The position numbers and the translations under genes were made by a program. From positions 1 through 55,137 of IMG/VR virus record IMGVR_UViG_3300046517_000324: 55,137 bases of DNA. One strand, 5' to 3'. The notes below the pieces were generated by a model, which was not told where the DNA came from, did no database searches, and saw only the letters and a list, made by a program, of their open reading frames with translations. Position 1 is the stretch's first letter; each line of letters opens with the position of its first letter. The stretch is from a virus. This document shows positions 31,804-41,558 of the stretch, piece by piece.

Positions 31804-33612
31804 CTACCGGATCGGGGCGAAGTCATAGGGCGTGGTGCCGATATTAGCTGGCGCCCTCGGGGCCAACCCAATGTCGCGCAGATGCTGGTCGCGTTGCGCG
31901 TTGTAGGCAGCAATATCGGCATTATTGCGCGCTATGCCGCTAGGCTGCGCTGCACCCTGCTGCGTCATGGCCTGCGTGATGACGTCGCGCGCGCTCTGCG
32001 GCAGGATCGTATTGCCGAGATAGGCCTGCCCTGGCCTCGACACGATGGCGCGGCCGACCACATGCGGAATGGCGGCGGCGCCCAATATTCCCAATGGCCC
32101 AAAACCTGATGCGGCGCCAGCGCCAGCACCGCCGGCCGTCACCAGCCACGGCGCAGCGTTGAACAGCGTCTGCCAGCCGGATCGGGCCGCCGTCATCGAA
32201 TTGGGGATCGGCCTGATGACTTGCTGCGCGGCTCGCGCCAGCTCGTCCATGTTGCCGAGTCCCTGCGAGGCGGGACCGGCACGACCGGAACGCACCGCCG
32301 CCGCGATCGCGGCCGGGCTCATGGTGTCGCCGACTGCGGCCGCCACAGCCGGCGTTAGCTGCTTCATGTTGGCGTAGCGTTGGTTATTGAGCGCCAGCGC
32401 CGCGGCGTCACCCGGCGGCAACCCGGACGCCATGGCGTCGTCGAGCGCGCTGCGCATGCCCTTGAATGCGGCGCCGGCCTGCGAGTCATTGCCCGCATAG
32501 GCCTTCTTCGCCAAGTCCGACAGATCGGAGCGTTGCGCCTGATAGGCGGGGCCGGACATCTTGCCCTTGCCTGCCACCAGTGCATCGATGATGTCGTTCC
32601 TGGCATTGGCGACGTCGGCGGTCTTCTGCGATGCCAAGCCGGTTCCGTAGTAGTTGCTTTCATGCGTTAGCAGGTCGTTTTGCAGCTTGGGAGTGCTGGT
32701 CAGGTCGTTGGGGTTCAGGATACGATTGTATTCGTCGCTGAGTGTCTCGACCCCCTTGTTCATCACATTAGGCGCCGGCAGCCGCGCACCCTTCGGCAGC
32801 GGACCCAGCATCGACGACGGCGCCGTCAGCTTGGCAGGATCGAACGCCTTCTCGGTGAAAGCCTGCATGAGCGCGTCGTTCTGCGCCTGCTTCGCCGTCT
32901 GCGCGGCAGTGCTCGAGAACGGCATGTCGGCGGCGGACGACTCGGCGACCCGCACGAGGTTCGACCCGGTGCGCTCGCCGGCCGTGATCGGAATGCCGGC
33001 CTGATCGAGCACCCTGACGGCCGCCTGATATGGCGCGGGCGCGGGTCCGGTCGGTGTCAGCCCCTTGGCGCCCAGCAGGCCGCCGCCAATGCCGCCAATG
33101 AAACGCGCCCACGGCTCTGCCCCCTGGCCCTTGGTGAGTTGCCCGGCAGTCTCGGAGGTGAGCGCCGGAACGATGGTGTTGAACGCCCTGGCACCCAAGG
33201 AGCCAGGCCCGAGCGGCGCTGTCGCCGCGAACGACCCCAGTGTCGAAGCGTATTGGCCAGGGACCGTCTGCGGCACGTAGAATTGCCCGGTGTAAGGCTC
33301 GACTGCGGATTGAATTGATTGCGGTGTCGGAATGACGTTGAGCGGCGAGGCGTTGACCTTGGCCCGGTAGGCCGCGATCTCGGCCGGGTCCTGCCCGAGC
33401 TTGGCGGCGAGCCAGTCGCTGCTCTTGTCGATAAGCCCGCTCACGGTGCCCGGCAGACCCGCCAGCCCGGCGGCGCCGCGCTCGAGGCCGCCGCCCAGGC
33501 CGCGCAGCATGTCCTCGCCGTAGCCGACGTCAGGCGCAGCCGGTGATGCCGGCTGCGGTGGCGCCCCCACCGGGTTCTGGCTGGACGGATAGAGTTCGTC
33601 GAAATTATCCAT
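31804..33612 (-). CDS. DNA ejection/injection protein
   Basis: 602 aa; ATG 33612 overlaps the previous stop (TGATG). Contains DVGYGEDMLRGLGGGLERG, an Ala/Gly-rich hydrophobic segment (IGGIGGGLLGAKG) and AGAGAASGFGPLGILGAAA near the C-terminus, resembling P22 gp16/gp20-type proteins that leave the virion with DNA. Right-arm functional counterpart of the giant left-arm protein, with no close sequence match seen. Confidence 0.74.
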   Translation of the reverse strand: MDNFDELYPSSQNPVGAPPQPASPAAPDVGYGEDMLRGLGGGLERGAAGLAGLPGTVSGLIDKSSDWLAAKLGQDPAEIAAYRAKVNASPLNVIPTPQSIQSAVEPYTGQFYVPQTVPGQYASTLGSFAATAPLGPGSLGARAFNTIVPALTSETAGQLTKGQGAEPWARFIGGIGGGLLGAKGLTPTGPAPAPYQAAVRVLDQAGIPITAGERTGSNLVRVAESSAADMPFSSTAAQTAKQAQNDALMQAFTEKAFDPAKLTAPSSMLGPLPKGARLPAPNVMNKGVETLSDEYNRILNPNDLTSTPKLQNDLLTHESNYYGTGLASQKTADVANARNDIIDALVAGKGKMSGPAYQAQRSDLSDLAKKAYAGNDSQAGAAFKGMRSALDDAMASGLPPGDAAALALNNQRYANMKQLTPAVAAAVGDTMSPAAIAAAVRSGRAGPASQGLGNMDELARAAQQVIRPIPNSMTAARSGWQTLFNAAPWLVTAGGAGAGAASGFGPLGILGAAAIPHVVGRAIVSRPGQAYLGNTILPQSARDVITQAMTQQGAAQPSGIARNNADIAAYNAQRDQHLRDIGLAPRAPANIGTTPYDFAPIR

Positions 33613-36101
33613 CACTGCACCGGCTGGTAGCTCGAGTCCAAATGCGGGTTGCCGCCGATGTAGCGGGCGGGCTTGCCGGCGCGCACGCCCACCTGCCCGA
33701 CATCAGGCGCATAGGATGAATTGTCGCCGGGCAGGCGGTAGGCGGTGACCGGCTGATTGACGCGGCGTTGCGCGAGCTCCATGCCGGCGCGCAGGTGGTC
33801 CTCGAGATCGTTGAGCGCCTTGTCGAAGTCCTTTGGGCTCTGCGCGGTGCCGAGCCGCGCCTGCGCCTCCTCGGTCTTGCCGGCTTCCAGTTGCGTGAAC
33901 CGCGCATTGGCGCCGGTGTCCTTGAGTGCCGTGAACCCCTGCAGGAAGTTCTTGCCCTGCAGTTGCTTCATCAGCAGGCCGAACCCGGCAGCATCCGAGC
34001 CTGGAATGGCGGTAGCGTAATTGCTCAATGCACCGACGCCGAGAGTGCGCCCTGGATGGGAACGCGCCTGTTGCAGCGTGTCGATCGCCTCGCTGAACTG
34101 GTTCTGCGCGGTCTTGGCCGCCTCAAGGTTCTTGGCCATGACCGGCGTCTGCGTCTCGGCCCACTTGTCGAGCGGGACGCCGGGGGGCGGCGGCTCCGGC
34201 GTCGGCATGCCGGTGCGCTGCGGGCTTTGCGGCGTGCCGAGCACCTGGCGCGGCGCCGCCGGGATGCCGACCTGACCACCCGCCTGCGCCACCTGCGGGC
34301 CTGGGGCGGGAGCCGGTGCGCCCGGCGGCCACGATGTCGGCCCGGCGATGGCGCCTGCCGGCAGCCCGAACCGCGCCTTGGCGAGCGCTGCAGCGTCCGC
34401 GGCCGCCGAGTATCGTTTCTCCTCGTCCATCTTCTGCAGCGCCAAGGTGTCGGCGTAGTCCTTATTGAACTTGTCGACATCGATCGCATACTGCTTGTTG
34501 CGAGCATCAGCCAATGGCGCAATGATGCTTTGCAGGGTCGCCATCATGGGCGTGTTGCCTGCCAGTACGGCCTGCCTGTAGGCGGCTATTGCCTTGCCTT
34601 CTGTCGAGTCGGGCGCCGGCTGCGCCAGGGTGGGCGGTGTCGGCAGCACGCGCGGCGGTGGCTTGTAGAAGTCATTCTGGCCCACGAGCGCCTGCCCCGC
34701 GCCTCCTGGGGCCGGCTGGATATCGGTCGGGATCGGCGGGTTGCCGGTCGCCGCGGCAGCCATCTGCACCGGAGCGTTAGGGCTGGTACCCGAAAAAGGG
34801 AGTGCGCCCTGACTGCCGACCGGGACAATATTGGGCATGATGGTGCCGGCCGGGTTAGGCGTTCCCGACAGGGCATCCGGCGGCAACGGCGCGGCGGCGT
34901 TGGGCATGATGTCGCCGCCGAGCTGGGGCGTGCCCGACATGACGTTGCGCGGCAGCGTTGGCGTGCTCTGCTGCGCCTTCAGGAGCGCCTGCGTGATGGC
35001 GTCGCGCGCGTCTCCCGCTGGCGCCGGCGTGCCGGTGAAGGACAGCGCCGTGTCGGGGCTGGGCGTGCCGTCCTGGCCGGCGTCCGCCACCGGCGTGGCG
35101 TCTGGGAAGTTCTGCGGGACCCGCGTGGCGGCGAGCCGCGCAAGCTGTCCCGGTTTTTCCTGCGTGACGTAGGTTTCGGCGCCACGACCGGTGCCGATCG
35201 CCCTGGCGTCGCCGTAACGGACGTTACCGTATCGATCCGGGACAATGCCCCGAGCCGCAACACCGCCGGATGCGTTACCGGTCGGCGTGAAGCCGAGCGT
35301 CTGGCCGCCCAGGTCGGAGCCGCGCATGGCCGCTGTCAGCGGGTCCTGACCGGCCATGCCGCGCAGGAACGTCTCCGGCGGATAGTAGCCGTCCGACCCC
35401 GGCCCGGTGTAGGTCTTCATCACCTGCGCCACCGACTGGCCGCGGGCGGCGGCGCGGTTGAGGGCGGACTCGATCTGTATCTGCTGCATGGCCGGGTTGC
35501 TGCCGACCTCGCCGGCCGCCATTAGGCGGATGCGTGTTGCCAGGGCCGGATCGGCGTTTATCTGGGCAGCCTGCGATCTGCGATCGTAGACCGGCCGCGG
35601 CGACGGGAACGGAACGCCGGGCGCCGGGCTGCCCACGCTGGCCGTGCTGTCGGGCGTTATGTCGACGGGCGCAGGCGTCGCCGCAGGGTTCCCCGAGGCA
35701 TCAGCGTAGGCCAGGGCCGGCGCTGCCGGCACGTCGGGTGGCGCTGCCGGCGTGGCGTCCGATGTTCGCGCGATCGGCGCGGCTGGAACAGCAGGAACAG
35801 GAACGGATGGCGCGCCGCCCGACAGACCCTGAATGGTCTGGGCGTCTTGCGCCTGCTGCGCGGCAGCTTGCTCGTCCAATTGCGACAGCGCGCGCCGCTC
35901 GCCGAGCGCCTCGCCGATCGAGGTGATGCCCTCGCCGATCGTCTTGGGAAATGGCCGCTTGCCGGCCAACATGCTCTCCACGATCTTGCGCCGCGTCAGC
36001 AGGCCCTGATAGCTGGTCGGCGCCCCCGCTGGCGCATTACCGAGGAACGAAAATGACGGCAGCGACGTGCCGGTGGGCAGATAGTCTTCTATTCCAGCCA
36101 T
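33612..36101 (-). CDS. Ejection protein with a SleB-like hydrolase segment
   Basis: 829 aa. N-terminal LTRRKIVESMLAGKRPFPK, a disordered Pro/Ala region, then RIRLMAAGEVGSNPAMQQIQIESALNRAAARGQS (196-200 AGEVG, putative catalytic E198, N215-R216), which resembles cell-wall hydrolase (Hydrolase_2/SleB) folds that act on peptidoglycan. The remainder is Pro/Gly-rich with coiled coil near the C-terminus. It likely opens the cell wall during DNA entry. The hydrolase call is tentative. Confidence 0.7.
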   Translation of the reverse strand: MAGIEDYLPTGTSLPSFSFLGNAPAGAPTSYQGLLTRRKIVESMLAGKRPFPKTIGEGITSIGEALGERRALSQLDEQAAAQQAQDAQTIQGLSGGAPSVPVPAVPAAPIARTSDATPAAPPDVPAAPALAYADASGNPAATPAPVDITPDSTASVGSPAPGVPFPSPRPVYDRRSQAAQINADPALATRIRLMAAGEVGSNPAMQQIQIESALNRAAARGQSVAQVMKTYTGPGSDGYYPPETFLRGMAGQDPLTAAMRGSDLGGQTLGFTPTGNASGGVAARGIVPDRYGNVRYGDARAIGTGRGAETYVTQEKPGQLARLAATRVPQNFPDATPVADAGQDGTPSPDTALSFTGTPAPAGDARDAITQALLKAQQSTPTLPRNVMSGTPQLGGDIMPNAAAPLPPDALSGTPNPAGTIMPNIVPVGSQGALPFSGTSPNAPVQMAAAATGNPPIPTDIQPAPGGAGQALVGQNDFYKPPPRVLPTPPTLAQPAPDSTEGKAIAAYRQAVLAGNTPMMATLQSIIAPLADARNKQYAIDVDKFNKDYADTLALQKMDEEKRYSAAADAAALAKARFGLPAGAIAGPTSWPPGAPAPAPGPQVAQAGGQVGIPAAPRQVLGTPQSPQRTGMPTPEPPPPGVPLDKWAETQTPVMAKNLEAAKTAQNQFSEAIDTLQQARSHPGRTLGVGALSNYATAIPGSDAAGFGLLMKQLQGKNFLQGFTALKDTGANARFTQLEAGKTEEAQARLGTAQSPKDFDKALNDLEDHLRAGMELAQRRVNQPVTAYRLPGDNSSYAPDVGQVGVRAGKPARYIGGNPHLDSSYQPVQ

Positions 36102-36102
36102 C

Positions 36103-37446
36103 TCACGCCGCCTTCAATATGGAGCCCATGACCATGCTCGGGTCGATATGCTTCACGTCGTCGATCGTCCGCACTGCTTTCGGCTCTATCTTCTCGACGT
36201 CCTGCGCCATCGGGCCGATATGCATCGTGCTCGCCGGATCGTCCTTGAATGAGTATTTGTAGATCGGAAGCTTGCTCTTGTTGCCGTCCTCGTCGGCGGC
36301 AAAGACCGTACCCACCTTGCCGATGTTCTCCTTGACGTCGCGATCGGAACGCAGCCAGCCGCCTGCAGCGCCCAGCACGCCGCCGATGAGCGCGTTTTGC
36401 GCTGTCTGCTGCGTGCTGTAGTTCTGCTGCTGCTGGTTGAAGTTGGTATTGATCAGGCCGGCAATATCGGTCGTCGGTATCTGATATTGCGGCGTGTTCA
36501 CGAAATTGGGGTTCTGCACCTGCGATCCGCTCAAAAGCGCGGTCGTCTCGTTGATCGGCTGGTTGCGCAGCGCGTACTGTTCAGCTAGGTACTGCTGCCG
36601 GTTGGCGTTCTGGGCATTGAATATGGTCTGCGCCTGCGACTGCCGCTGCAATTCGCCGGCATTGTAGAACGAGCCTTGCGCCTGGATTTGATTGAACTGC
36701 TGCTGCTGTGCGGCGTTCTGGAAACCGGCCTTCTGTGCGGCCATGTCGGCCATCGCCTGCTGCTGCGTGGTGGCCTGACCGATGACAGCGAGGCGCGCGT
36801 CGTTTGCCTGCCGGTTGTAGACATCCATAGCGGCGGTGTAGGCCGGCGAACCGGGCTGGATGTTCTGGTCGGCGAGCTTCTGCTGGGTTTGGTTCTTCTC
36901 GATCGCCAGTTGCGGATCGAGGCGCCCCATCAGGGCGTCCTGCGCTGCCTGCCGATCGGCCTCGAACCCAGTCGGGTCGGCGGCGTTGCCCTGCGCGCCG
37001 TAGCTGGTCGCGATCGGTCCAGCGGTGCCGAATTGCGACAGCGAGATTGAGGGATACGCTCCGGTATCGAACCAGCTTAATGGCGACTGCACCGGTGCAT
37101 TGGAAATGTCGAATGCGCTTCCCAGCAGGTTCTGCAGTTTGCCGCTCTGGCTCTGCGCCAAGCCCGATAGGTTTAACTTGGCGCCCTCTCCGGCGTTCTG
37201 GATCGCCTGCTCGTTCGGCGAGAGCGTCTGCGTCGCTGTGAAGGTCGGGATATGGAAGGTTTGCCCGAGCGTCGGATCGGTAAAGTCATACGTCCCGGTT
37301 GGGGCGTAGCTCAACGACCCGGTTGGAGCGATCTGATTGACGTTGTTGAGAAACGCATTCGCCACCGCGGTCGACACATTGGTGCCGCTCTGCGCCGCCG
37401 CGGTCGCGAACGGGTTGGGTGGCTGCGGAGGCGAACTTTTGCCCAT
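36103..37446 (-). CDS. Internal virion protein with C-terminal S74 autoprotease domain
   Basis: 447 aa. Gln/Ala-rich helical body (about 1-360) followed by an intramolecular chaperone auto-processing (Peptidase_S74) domain from about 367: S367-DRDV-K372 dyad (as Ser911/Lys916 in endosialidase), Y-x-Y strands and GPMAQDVEKIEP. The domain normally trimerises and cleaves itself just before the Ser. Such domains usually terminate tail spikes, so its presence on a Gln-rich virion protein between tail hub and ejection genes is notable. Confidence 0.8.
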   Translation of the reverse strand: MGKSSPPQPPNPFATAAAQSGTNVSTAVANAFLNNVNQIAPTGSLSYAPTGTYDFTDPTLGQTFHIPTFTATQTLSPNEQAIQNAGEGAKLNLSGLAQSQSGKLQNLLGSAFDISNAPVQSPLSWFDTGAYPSISLSQFGTAGPIATSYGAQGNAADPTGFEADRQAAQDALMGRLDPQLAIEKNQTQQKLADQNIQPGSPAYTAAMDVYNRQANDARLAVIGQATTQQQAMADMAAQKAGFQNAAQQQQFNQIQAQGSFYNAGELQRQSQAQTIFNAQNANRQQYLAEQYALRNQPINETTALLSGSQVQNPNFVNTPQYQIPTTDIAGLINTNFNQQQQNYSTQQTAQNALIGGVLGAAGGWLRSDRDVKENIGKVGTVFAADEDGNKSKLPIYKYSFKDDPASTMHIGPMAQDVEKIEPKAVRTIDDVKHIDPSMVMGSILKAA

Positions 37447-37449
37447 GGT

Positions 37450-37839
37450 TTAATACCTCGGAAGGCCGCCGGGCGGGAGCTGCTGGCCGAGGTTTGGAAT
37501 GAGGCTGCCTGGGCCGCCAGGGAGCTGTGGCCCGGTCGGCTGCTGGTTTATTTGGTTGGCCATGTCATTTTGCATCTGGCCGTAAATGCCGCCACCGGGG
37601 ACTTGCGTGGCCGCCGCCGGGTTTGCCGGAATAGGTGGCGCGAACCCTCTGTTGCCGATGCCGCCGGGAGGTGGCGCGATATTGGGGTTGCCGACCGACC
37701 CGGAAGGCGCCGCATACGGTGTCGGCGTCGAGCCCGCGCCGACCACGCCGCCCGGCGGCGGGTTCTGCACTGCCATAAGAGCCTGCACGATCTGATCGCG
37801 AGGCGGCGCACCGCCGCCGTAGCCGTATGCGTCACTCAT
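37450..37839 (-). CDS. Pro/Gly-rich virion-operon protein
   Basis: 129 aa; ATG 37839 overlaps the previous stop (TAATG). Begins SDAYGYGGGAPPRDQIVQAL, then Pro/Gly/Asn-rich low complexity. No family recognised; located between the GNAT-like gene and the S74 protein. Confidence 0.62.
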   Translation of the reverse strand: MSDAYGYGGGAPPRDQIVQALMAVQNPPPGGVVGAGSTPTPYAAPSGSVGNPNIAPPPGGIGNRGFAPPIPANPAAATQVPGGGIYGQMQNDMANQINQQPTGPQLPGGPGSLIPNLGQQLPPGGLPRY

Positions 37840-38321
37840 TATGCGGCCTTTCTGCTCTGGTCTGCGAGACGCGCCTCGCGGCGCATGAACTTGTTGGCGC
37901 CCCACGCCTCAAAGGTCAGCGTCGCAATGACGCCGTCGCGATCGCGGCCGTACATACGCGGCACCTCGATCTGCGCAAAGCCGAATGCCGCGAGCATGCG
38001 ACGCTGCCGCTTGTCGTCCGCCGGCACGCGCTGCACCACCATCTGGCAGCCGAGCTCGATGAACGGATAGCCGTACATCCGCGCCAGCGTCTCGCGCGTC
38101 ATCCAATACTGCCGCGGCAACGCCGCGGCGCTGATCTCGATAATCTGCGCCTCGGGCTCCCAGTTGTGCCAGACGATGCCGGCGATCAGATGCCCGACCT
38201 CGTCTATCACTCCCATCGCCCGCGCAGTCGCGTCAAACGTGCGGCCGTGAAACGTCGGGATCATCTGCGCGACGAAGTCGGCGACGATCCTGTCGTGGCC
38301 GTAGACGTAGGAGAGCCTCAT
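37839..38321 (-). CDS. GNAT-fold acetyltransferase-like phage protein
   Basis: 160 aa, ATGA overlap with the tail hub gene. MGVIDEVGHLIAGIVWHNW, IIEISAAA, RETLARMYGYPFIELGCQMV and AAFGFAQIEVPRM follow the order of a GNAT N-acetyltransferase (central beta strands plus the acyl-CoA loop). It is common inside phage structural operons; substrate unknown. Confidence 0.75.
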   Translation of the reverse strand: MRLSYVYGHDRIVADFVAQMIPTFHGRTFDATARAMGVIDEVGHLIAGIVWHNWEPEAQIIEISAAALPRQYWMTRETLARMYGYPFIELGCQMVVQRVPADDKRQRRMLAAFGFAQIEVPRMYGRDRDGVIATLTFEAWGANKFMRREARLADQSRKAA

Positions 38322-39973
38322 ACGTTCACCCCTGCGGGCTCGAACACGGCGTCGATCGAGATCAGCTCGATGCTCGGCTTGAGCTGCTGCGCGATAAGAA
38401 CCTGCACCACCGGAGCATGCGAATAACCGGTAGTGCCGATCGACACCCACCCGGTGTTGCGCGCCGGCAGCACGGAAGCGTCGCCCTGATCCCACAGCGC
38501 CTGATCCCACAGCCCCAGATCCCATTGCCCCTGCGCCACAACGTCCGTGCCGGCTGAACCGGTCGGCGGCACCACGATGTTGAAGTCGGTGCAGCCGGCG
38601 AGCTGCAATTGGAACGTCGCCGTTGGGCGTGCTCGAAACGTCGCTCGCGCCTGCCGCCACACGCTCTGCGACACCTGCTGCTGCAGCATGTTCCAGTTGC
38701 CGACCAGCGTGGCCACATAGCAATGTCCGTCGTCGGTGCCACCCTGATCGGCCTGCATGATCAGGCCGTCTTGGGTCCCGAAAAACATGTCGCCGCGCAG
38801 CCGCGAAAAACACATGGCGTCGTAGCCGACGAACCGGCACCAGGCGCCGGTGGCGTTGTTGGCGACGTAGCAGTAGCGGTTGCCGGGAGGGCCTCCGGGA
38901 GTGGTGACAAATATGCCGCCGTATTCGTCCCACTTCTTCATCGTCCATGGCTTGGTATTCTTGGCCGCCACCTCGTCGCGCCAGTTTTTCTTGATGGCGA
39001 CCGTGATAGCGGCGAGCTCCAGTTGCGCCGAGTCCTTGGTGATGGCGGCGCTGATCGGCACAATGCCGTCGACCGTCGCAATGAGTAGATCTCCGCCGAG
39101 GCTCAGGTGGGCGTTCATGCCCATCGGCTGCGACACCTGGTAGCGTCCCTGCTGCGACCAGTTGTTGGGGTCGGAGGGATCACTGCCGGTAAAGATCATC
39201 AGCTCGCCGAGATCGGTGGCAAACACGCACTTGTCGTCGATGCCGTCGCCAGCGTCCAACGACCAGGTGGCGCCGAACAGCAACTTGCCGCCCTTGGTGG
39301 CCGAACCCGACAGCGGGATGAGCTGCAGCGCGCCCTGGATGGCGTTCGTTCCCAGAAACCAGGCATTCATCGAGTTGCCTTCGATGAAGAACCACCGGTT
39401 CCGGTATTTCCACACGTAGGTCAGGTTCTTGCCGATCGCGACCGTGGAACCAGCGGGCCCGGTGATCTGGCTGCCGTTGAGCGTCGTCCAAGTCGTGCCA
39501 TCGAAGCGCAGCGGAAAGTCGCCGGCATCGTTGACGACCATCATGTAGTCGCCACCCTGGTTGGCGAGCTGCGAATTGCAATAGTTGCCCGACAATTGCC
39601 CGCTCTTGATCAGCGTCGGCGTTCCTGATGCCGTGATGTCGAACAGCTTGGTGGCGTTGGCGGCGTACATATAGCGTTTGGACGCGCTGGCGTATTCAAA
39701 CGACGACACCACCGGCAGGCGCGAGGGGTCCGGCACCGGCGGGACCGGCGTGTCGAGCGCATGCAGGTCGTTCCAGCGCACGCTGCCGCCGCGCACCTTC
39801 ACGCCGCGCATGGTCGACACCCAGTTGTCCTGCATGACGGCGCCGCCGGGCTGCATGTAGGCTTCGTTCTCGTTAGTGATGATGCCGCGTGTCGGCGCCG
39901 GGATGCTCAGTGCCCGCAGGATCTGTGCGGACTGCTGCGGTACTGGTTGACGGCGGAATGCGGAATAGCTCAT
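38318..39973 (-). CDS. Tail hub/stabilisation protein (P22 gp10-like)
   Basis: 551 aa, beta-rich. IPAPTRGIITNENEAYMQPG and AVMQDNWVSTMRGVKVRGGS near the N-terminus, then GAWCRFVGYDAMCFSRLRGD and DGLIMQADQGGTDDG, resemble phage stabilisation/tail hub proteins. ATGA overlap with the adaptor gene upstream. Functional counterpart of 789-3089 in the left arm. Confidence 0.76.
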   Translation of the reverse strand: MSYSAFRRQPVPQQSAQILRALSIPAPTRGIITNENEAYMQPGGAVMQDNWVSTMRGVKVRGGSVRWNDLHALDTPVPPVPDPSRLPVVSSFEYASASKRYMYAANATKLFDITASGTPTLIKSGQLSGNYCNSQLANQGGDYMMVVNDAGDFPLRFDGTTWTTLNGSQITGPAGSTVAIGKNLTYVWKYRNRWFFIEGNSMNAWFLGTNAIQGALQLIPLSGSATKGGKLLFGATWSLDAGDGIDDKCVFATDLGELMIFTGSDPSDPNNWSQQGRYQVSQPMGMNAHLSLGGDLLIATVDGIVPISAAITKDSAQLELAAITVAIKKNWRDEVAAKNTKPWTMKKWDEYGGIFVTTPGGPPGNRYCYVANNATGAWCRFVGYDAMCFSRLRGDMFFGTQDGLIMQADQGGTDDGHCYVATLVGNWNMLQQQVSQSVWRQARATFRARPTATFQLQLAGCTDFNIVVPPTGSAGTDVVAQGQWDLGLWDQALWDQGDASVLPARNTGWVSIGTTGYSHAPVVQVLIAQQLKPSIELISIDAVFEPAGVNV

Positions 39974-40680
39974 GGCGTCGGTATTGGATAGGGAAACGCC
40001 ACGTTGGCGGCGATGCCCGATATGGTTTGTCGACCGATGATGATCGGCGACGGCTTGTCGCTGCCCATCTCGATCATGATGGCGTCGTCATAGGTGCTCA
40101 GGTCCTCGGCGTAGGGCGAGCCCTTGTTCGCCTTCCACTGCCAGATCATGCCGAGCTTCAGAAGACGGCTGCCAAGCCGGAACTTGTCGCCGTCAGCCAT
40201 GAAGTTATCGCTGGTGCCGCCGCTCGCGAGAGTGATCGCGTTCTTGTCGAGATAAACGAACGTCGCCGTCTCGCCGGGGATGAGCGCCGGAACTATATGC
40301 ATCTGGCCGCCGTACATCGTCCATTCGCCGCGTGGATCGATGAAGTTGCGCATGCGGCGGTTGATCCACTCGTCGGTGTCGGGAATGAACCGCACCGGCA
40401 TCAGCGGCAGACCCGAGCGCCAGACATTGGCGGTCATCAGCATGCGCTTGTAGTTGTTGGGAAGATCGAACGCCTCGGTGACGCCGTCGCCAGTGAACGT
40501 GTTCACCAGCTTGAGCTTGGTCCACTCGCGGCTGTCGTAGGCGATGCGCTGCGCCATCTCGTTTGCAAGCGCCAGCATCTCGACTGCCGTCCGCTTGGCG
40601 GGAATGTTCGAGAACACACTGGTCGGAATCTCGACCCCGACCACCGCGCAAACATCCTGCACCACGGAAAGTAGGCTCAT
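39970..40680 (-). CDS. Head-tail adaptor (P22 gp4-like)
   Basis: 236 aa. SLLSVVQDVCAVVGVEIPTS, ANEMAQRIAYDSREWTKLK and the C-terminal EDLSTYDDAIMIEMG match the pattern of podovirus tail-accessory/adaptor proteins that plug under the portal. Sits between a capsid-associated protein and the tail hub. Confidence 0.76.
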   Translation of the reverse strand: MSLLSVVQDVCAVVGVEIPTSVFSNIPAKRTAVEMLALANEMAQRIAYDSREWTKLKLVNTFTGDGVTEAFDLPNNYKRMLMTANVWRSGLPLMPVRFIPDTDEWINRRMRNFIDPRGEWTMYGGQMHIVPALIPGETATFVYLDKNAITLASGGTSDNFMADGDKFRLGSRLLKLGMIWQWKANKGSPYAEDLSTYDDAIMIEMGSDKPSPIIIGRQTISGIAANVAFPYPIPTP

Positions 40681-40681
40681 T

Positions 40682-41407
40682 TCAGGCTACCCTCGCGTCC
40701 CCGACTAGTCGGTCCGGCCGCGCTTCCATCGCCATGCGCAGCAGCGTGCGGCGGTTGCAGTTGCCCTGCGGCGCGATGCCGGTCTGGGTGGCGATGTAGT
40801 CGCGGAGCTGTTCGATCGTCATGCCGGAAAATTCGTTGTCCTCGGCGGGAGGCATTGCCGCCTTCAACAGCTTGTTGTCCTCCTCGAGCATCGCCATGCG
40901 CGCCTGCGCGGCGTCGAGCTTCGCCATCAATTGCATGTCGGGCGCAACGCGCTTGCCCTCGTCGATGTAGGCCTGCGCCTGGTTCTTGAGATCGCGGCCG
41001 GAGTAACCCAGGTTCTTGAGCTCCTGGCCGTCGATCAGCGCCAGCGCCTCGACCGTGTAGATGTTGAGTGCGCGCAACTCGGCTCTCCGCCCCTCGGTCA
41101 GGAACGGAACCTCGGCGAGCGGCGTGCCTGACTTGGTCTGCTGCGTTTGCGCCTTGAATTGCCGATACTGATGCGAAAACCGCTCCGCGTAGGTGACCAG
41201 CGTCTGCTCGCCGGTCAGCGGATCGTCGCGCCAGTGCGACATGGAGGTGGCGCGCTGCACCGTGTAGTCGCGCTTGCCGGGAAACCTGATCTCGACCACT
41301 TCGACGTCGTCGAAGATCGGCCTGCCGGCCTCGAGGGACTTGGCGTCGTTCTTGATGGCGAGATGTTTGAACGTCGCCACCAATGCTGCGTCTGGATCGT
41401 GGGCCAT
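40682..41407 (-). CDS. Conserved capsid-associated phage protein
   Basis: 241 aa. VVEIRFPGKRDYTVQRATSM, FSHQYRQFKAQTQQTKSGTP and a helix-hairpin-helix-like YTVEALALIDGQELKNLGYSG segment, followed by coiled coil. Common just after the major capsid gene in rhizobial podophages, probably a head protein. A possible terminator lies upstream. Confidence 0.7.
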   Translation of the reverse strand: MAHDPDAALVATFKHLAIKNDAKSLEAGRPIFDDVEVVEIRFPGKRDYTVQRATSMSHWRDDPLTGEQTLVTYAERFSHQYRQFKAQTQQTKSGTPLAEVPFLTEGRRAELRALNIYTVEALALIDGQELKNLGYSGRDLKNQAQAYIDEGKRVAPDMQLMAKLDAAQARMAMLEEDNKLLKAAMPPAEDNEFSGMTIEQLRDYIATQTGIAPQGNCNRRTLLRMAMEARPDRLVGDARVA

Positions 41408-41526
41408 TACTCAAGTCCTTGTTGCTGGAGAGCGCCGCCACCACCGGGTAGGAAATGGCGGCCTCCCTTCCTGCCGGCCTCCTGACAAGTGCCGGCGAAA
41501 CCGGTTTGTCGTTCAGCAGGCTCGAA

Positions 41527-41558
41527 ACCGCCGCCCATTCGCCAGAGCAGGCGGCGGT
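41527..41558 (-). terminator. Hairpin downstream of the capsid gene
   Basis: Perfect 9-bp inverted repeat ACCGCCGCC / GGCGGCGGT with a 14-nt loop in the 175-bp gap after the capsid gene. No T-run follows on the minus strand, so it may be an mRNA-stabilising or partial terminator structure that adjusts capsid expression. Confidence 0.4.

Noticed and set aside
33768-35525. 585-aa plus-strand open frame opposite the ejection-protein gene
   Set aside because: It is antisense to a gene with coherent family features and overlapping operon ends; its Arg/Gly/Val-rich sequence is typical of the complement of GC-rich coding DNA.
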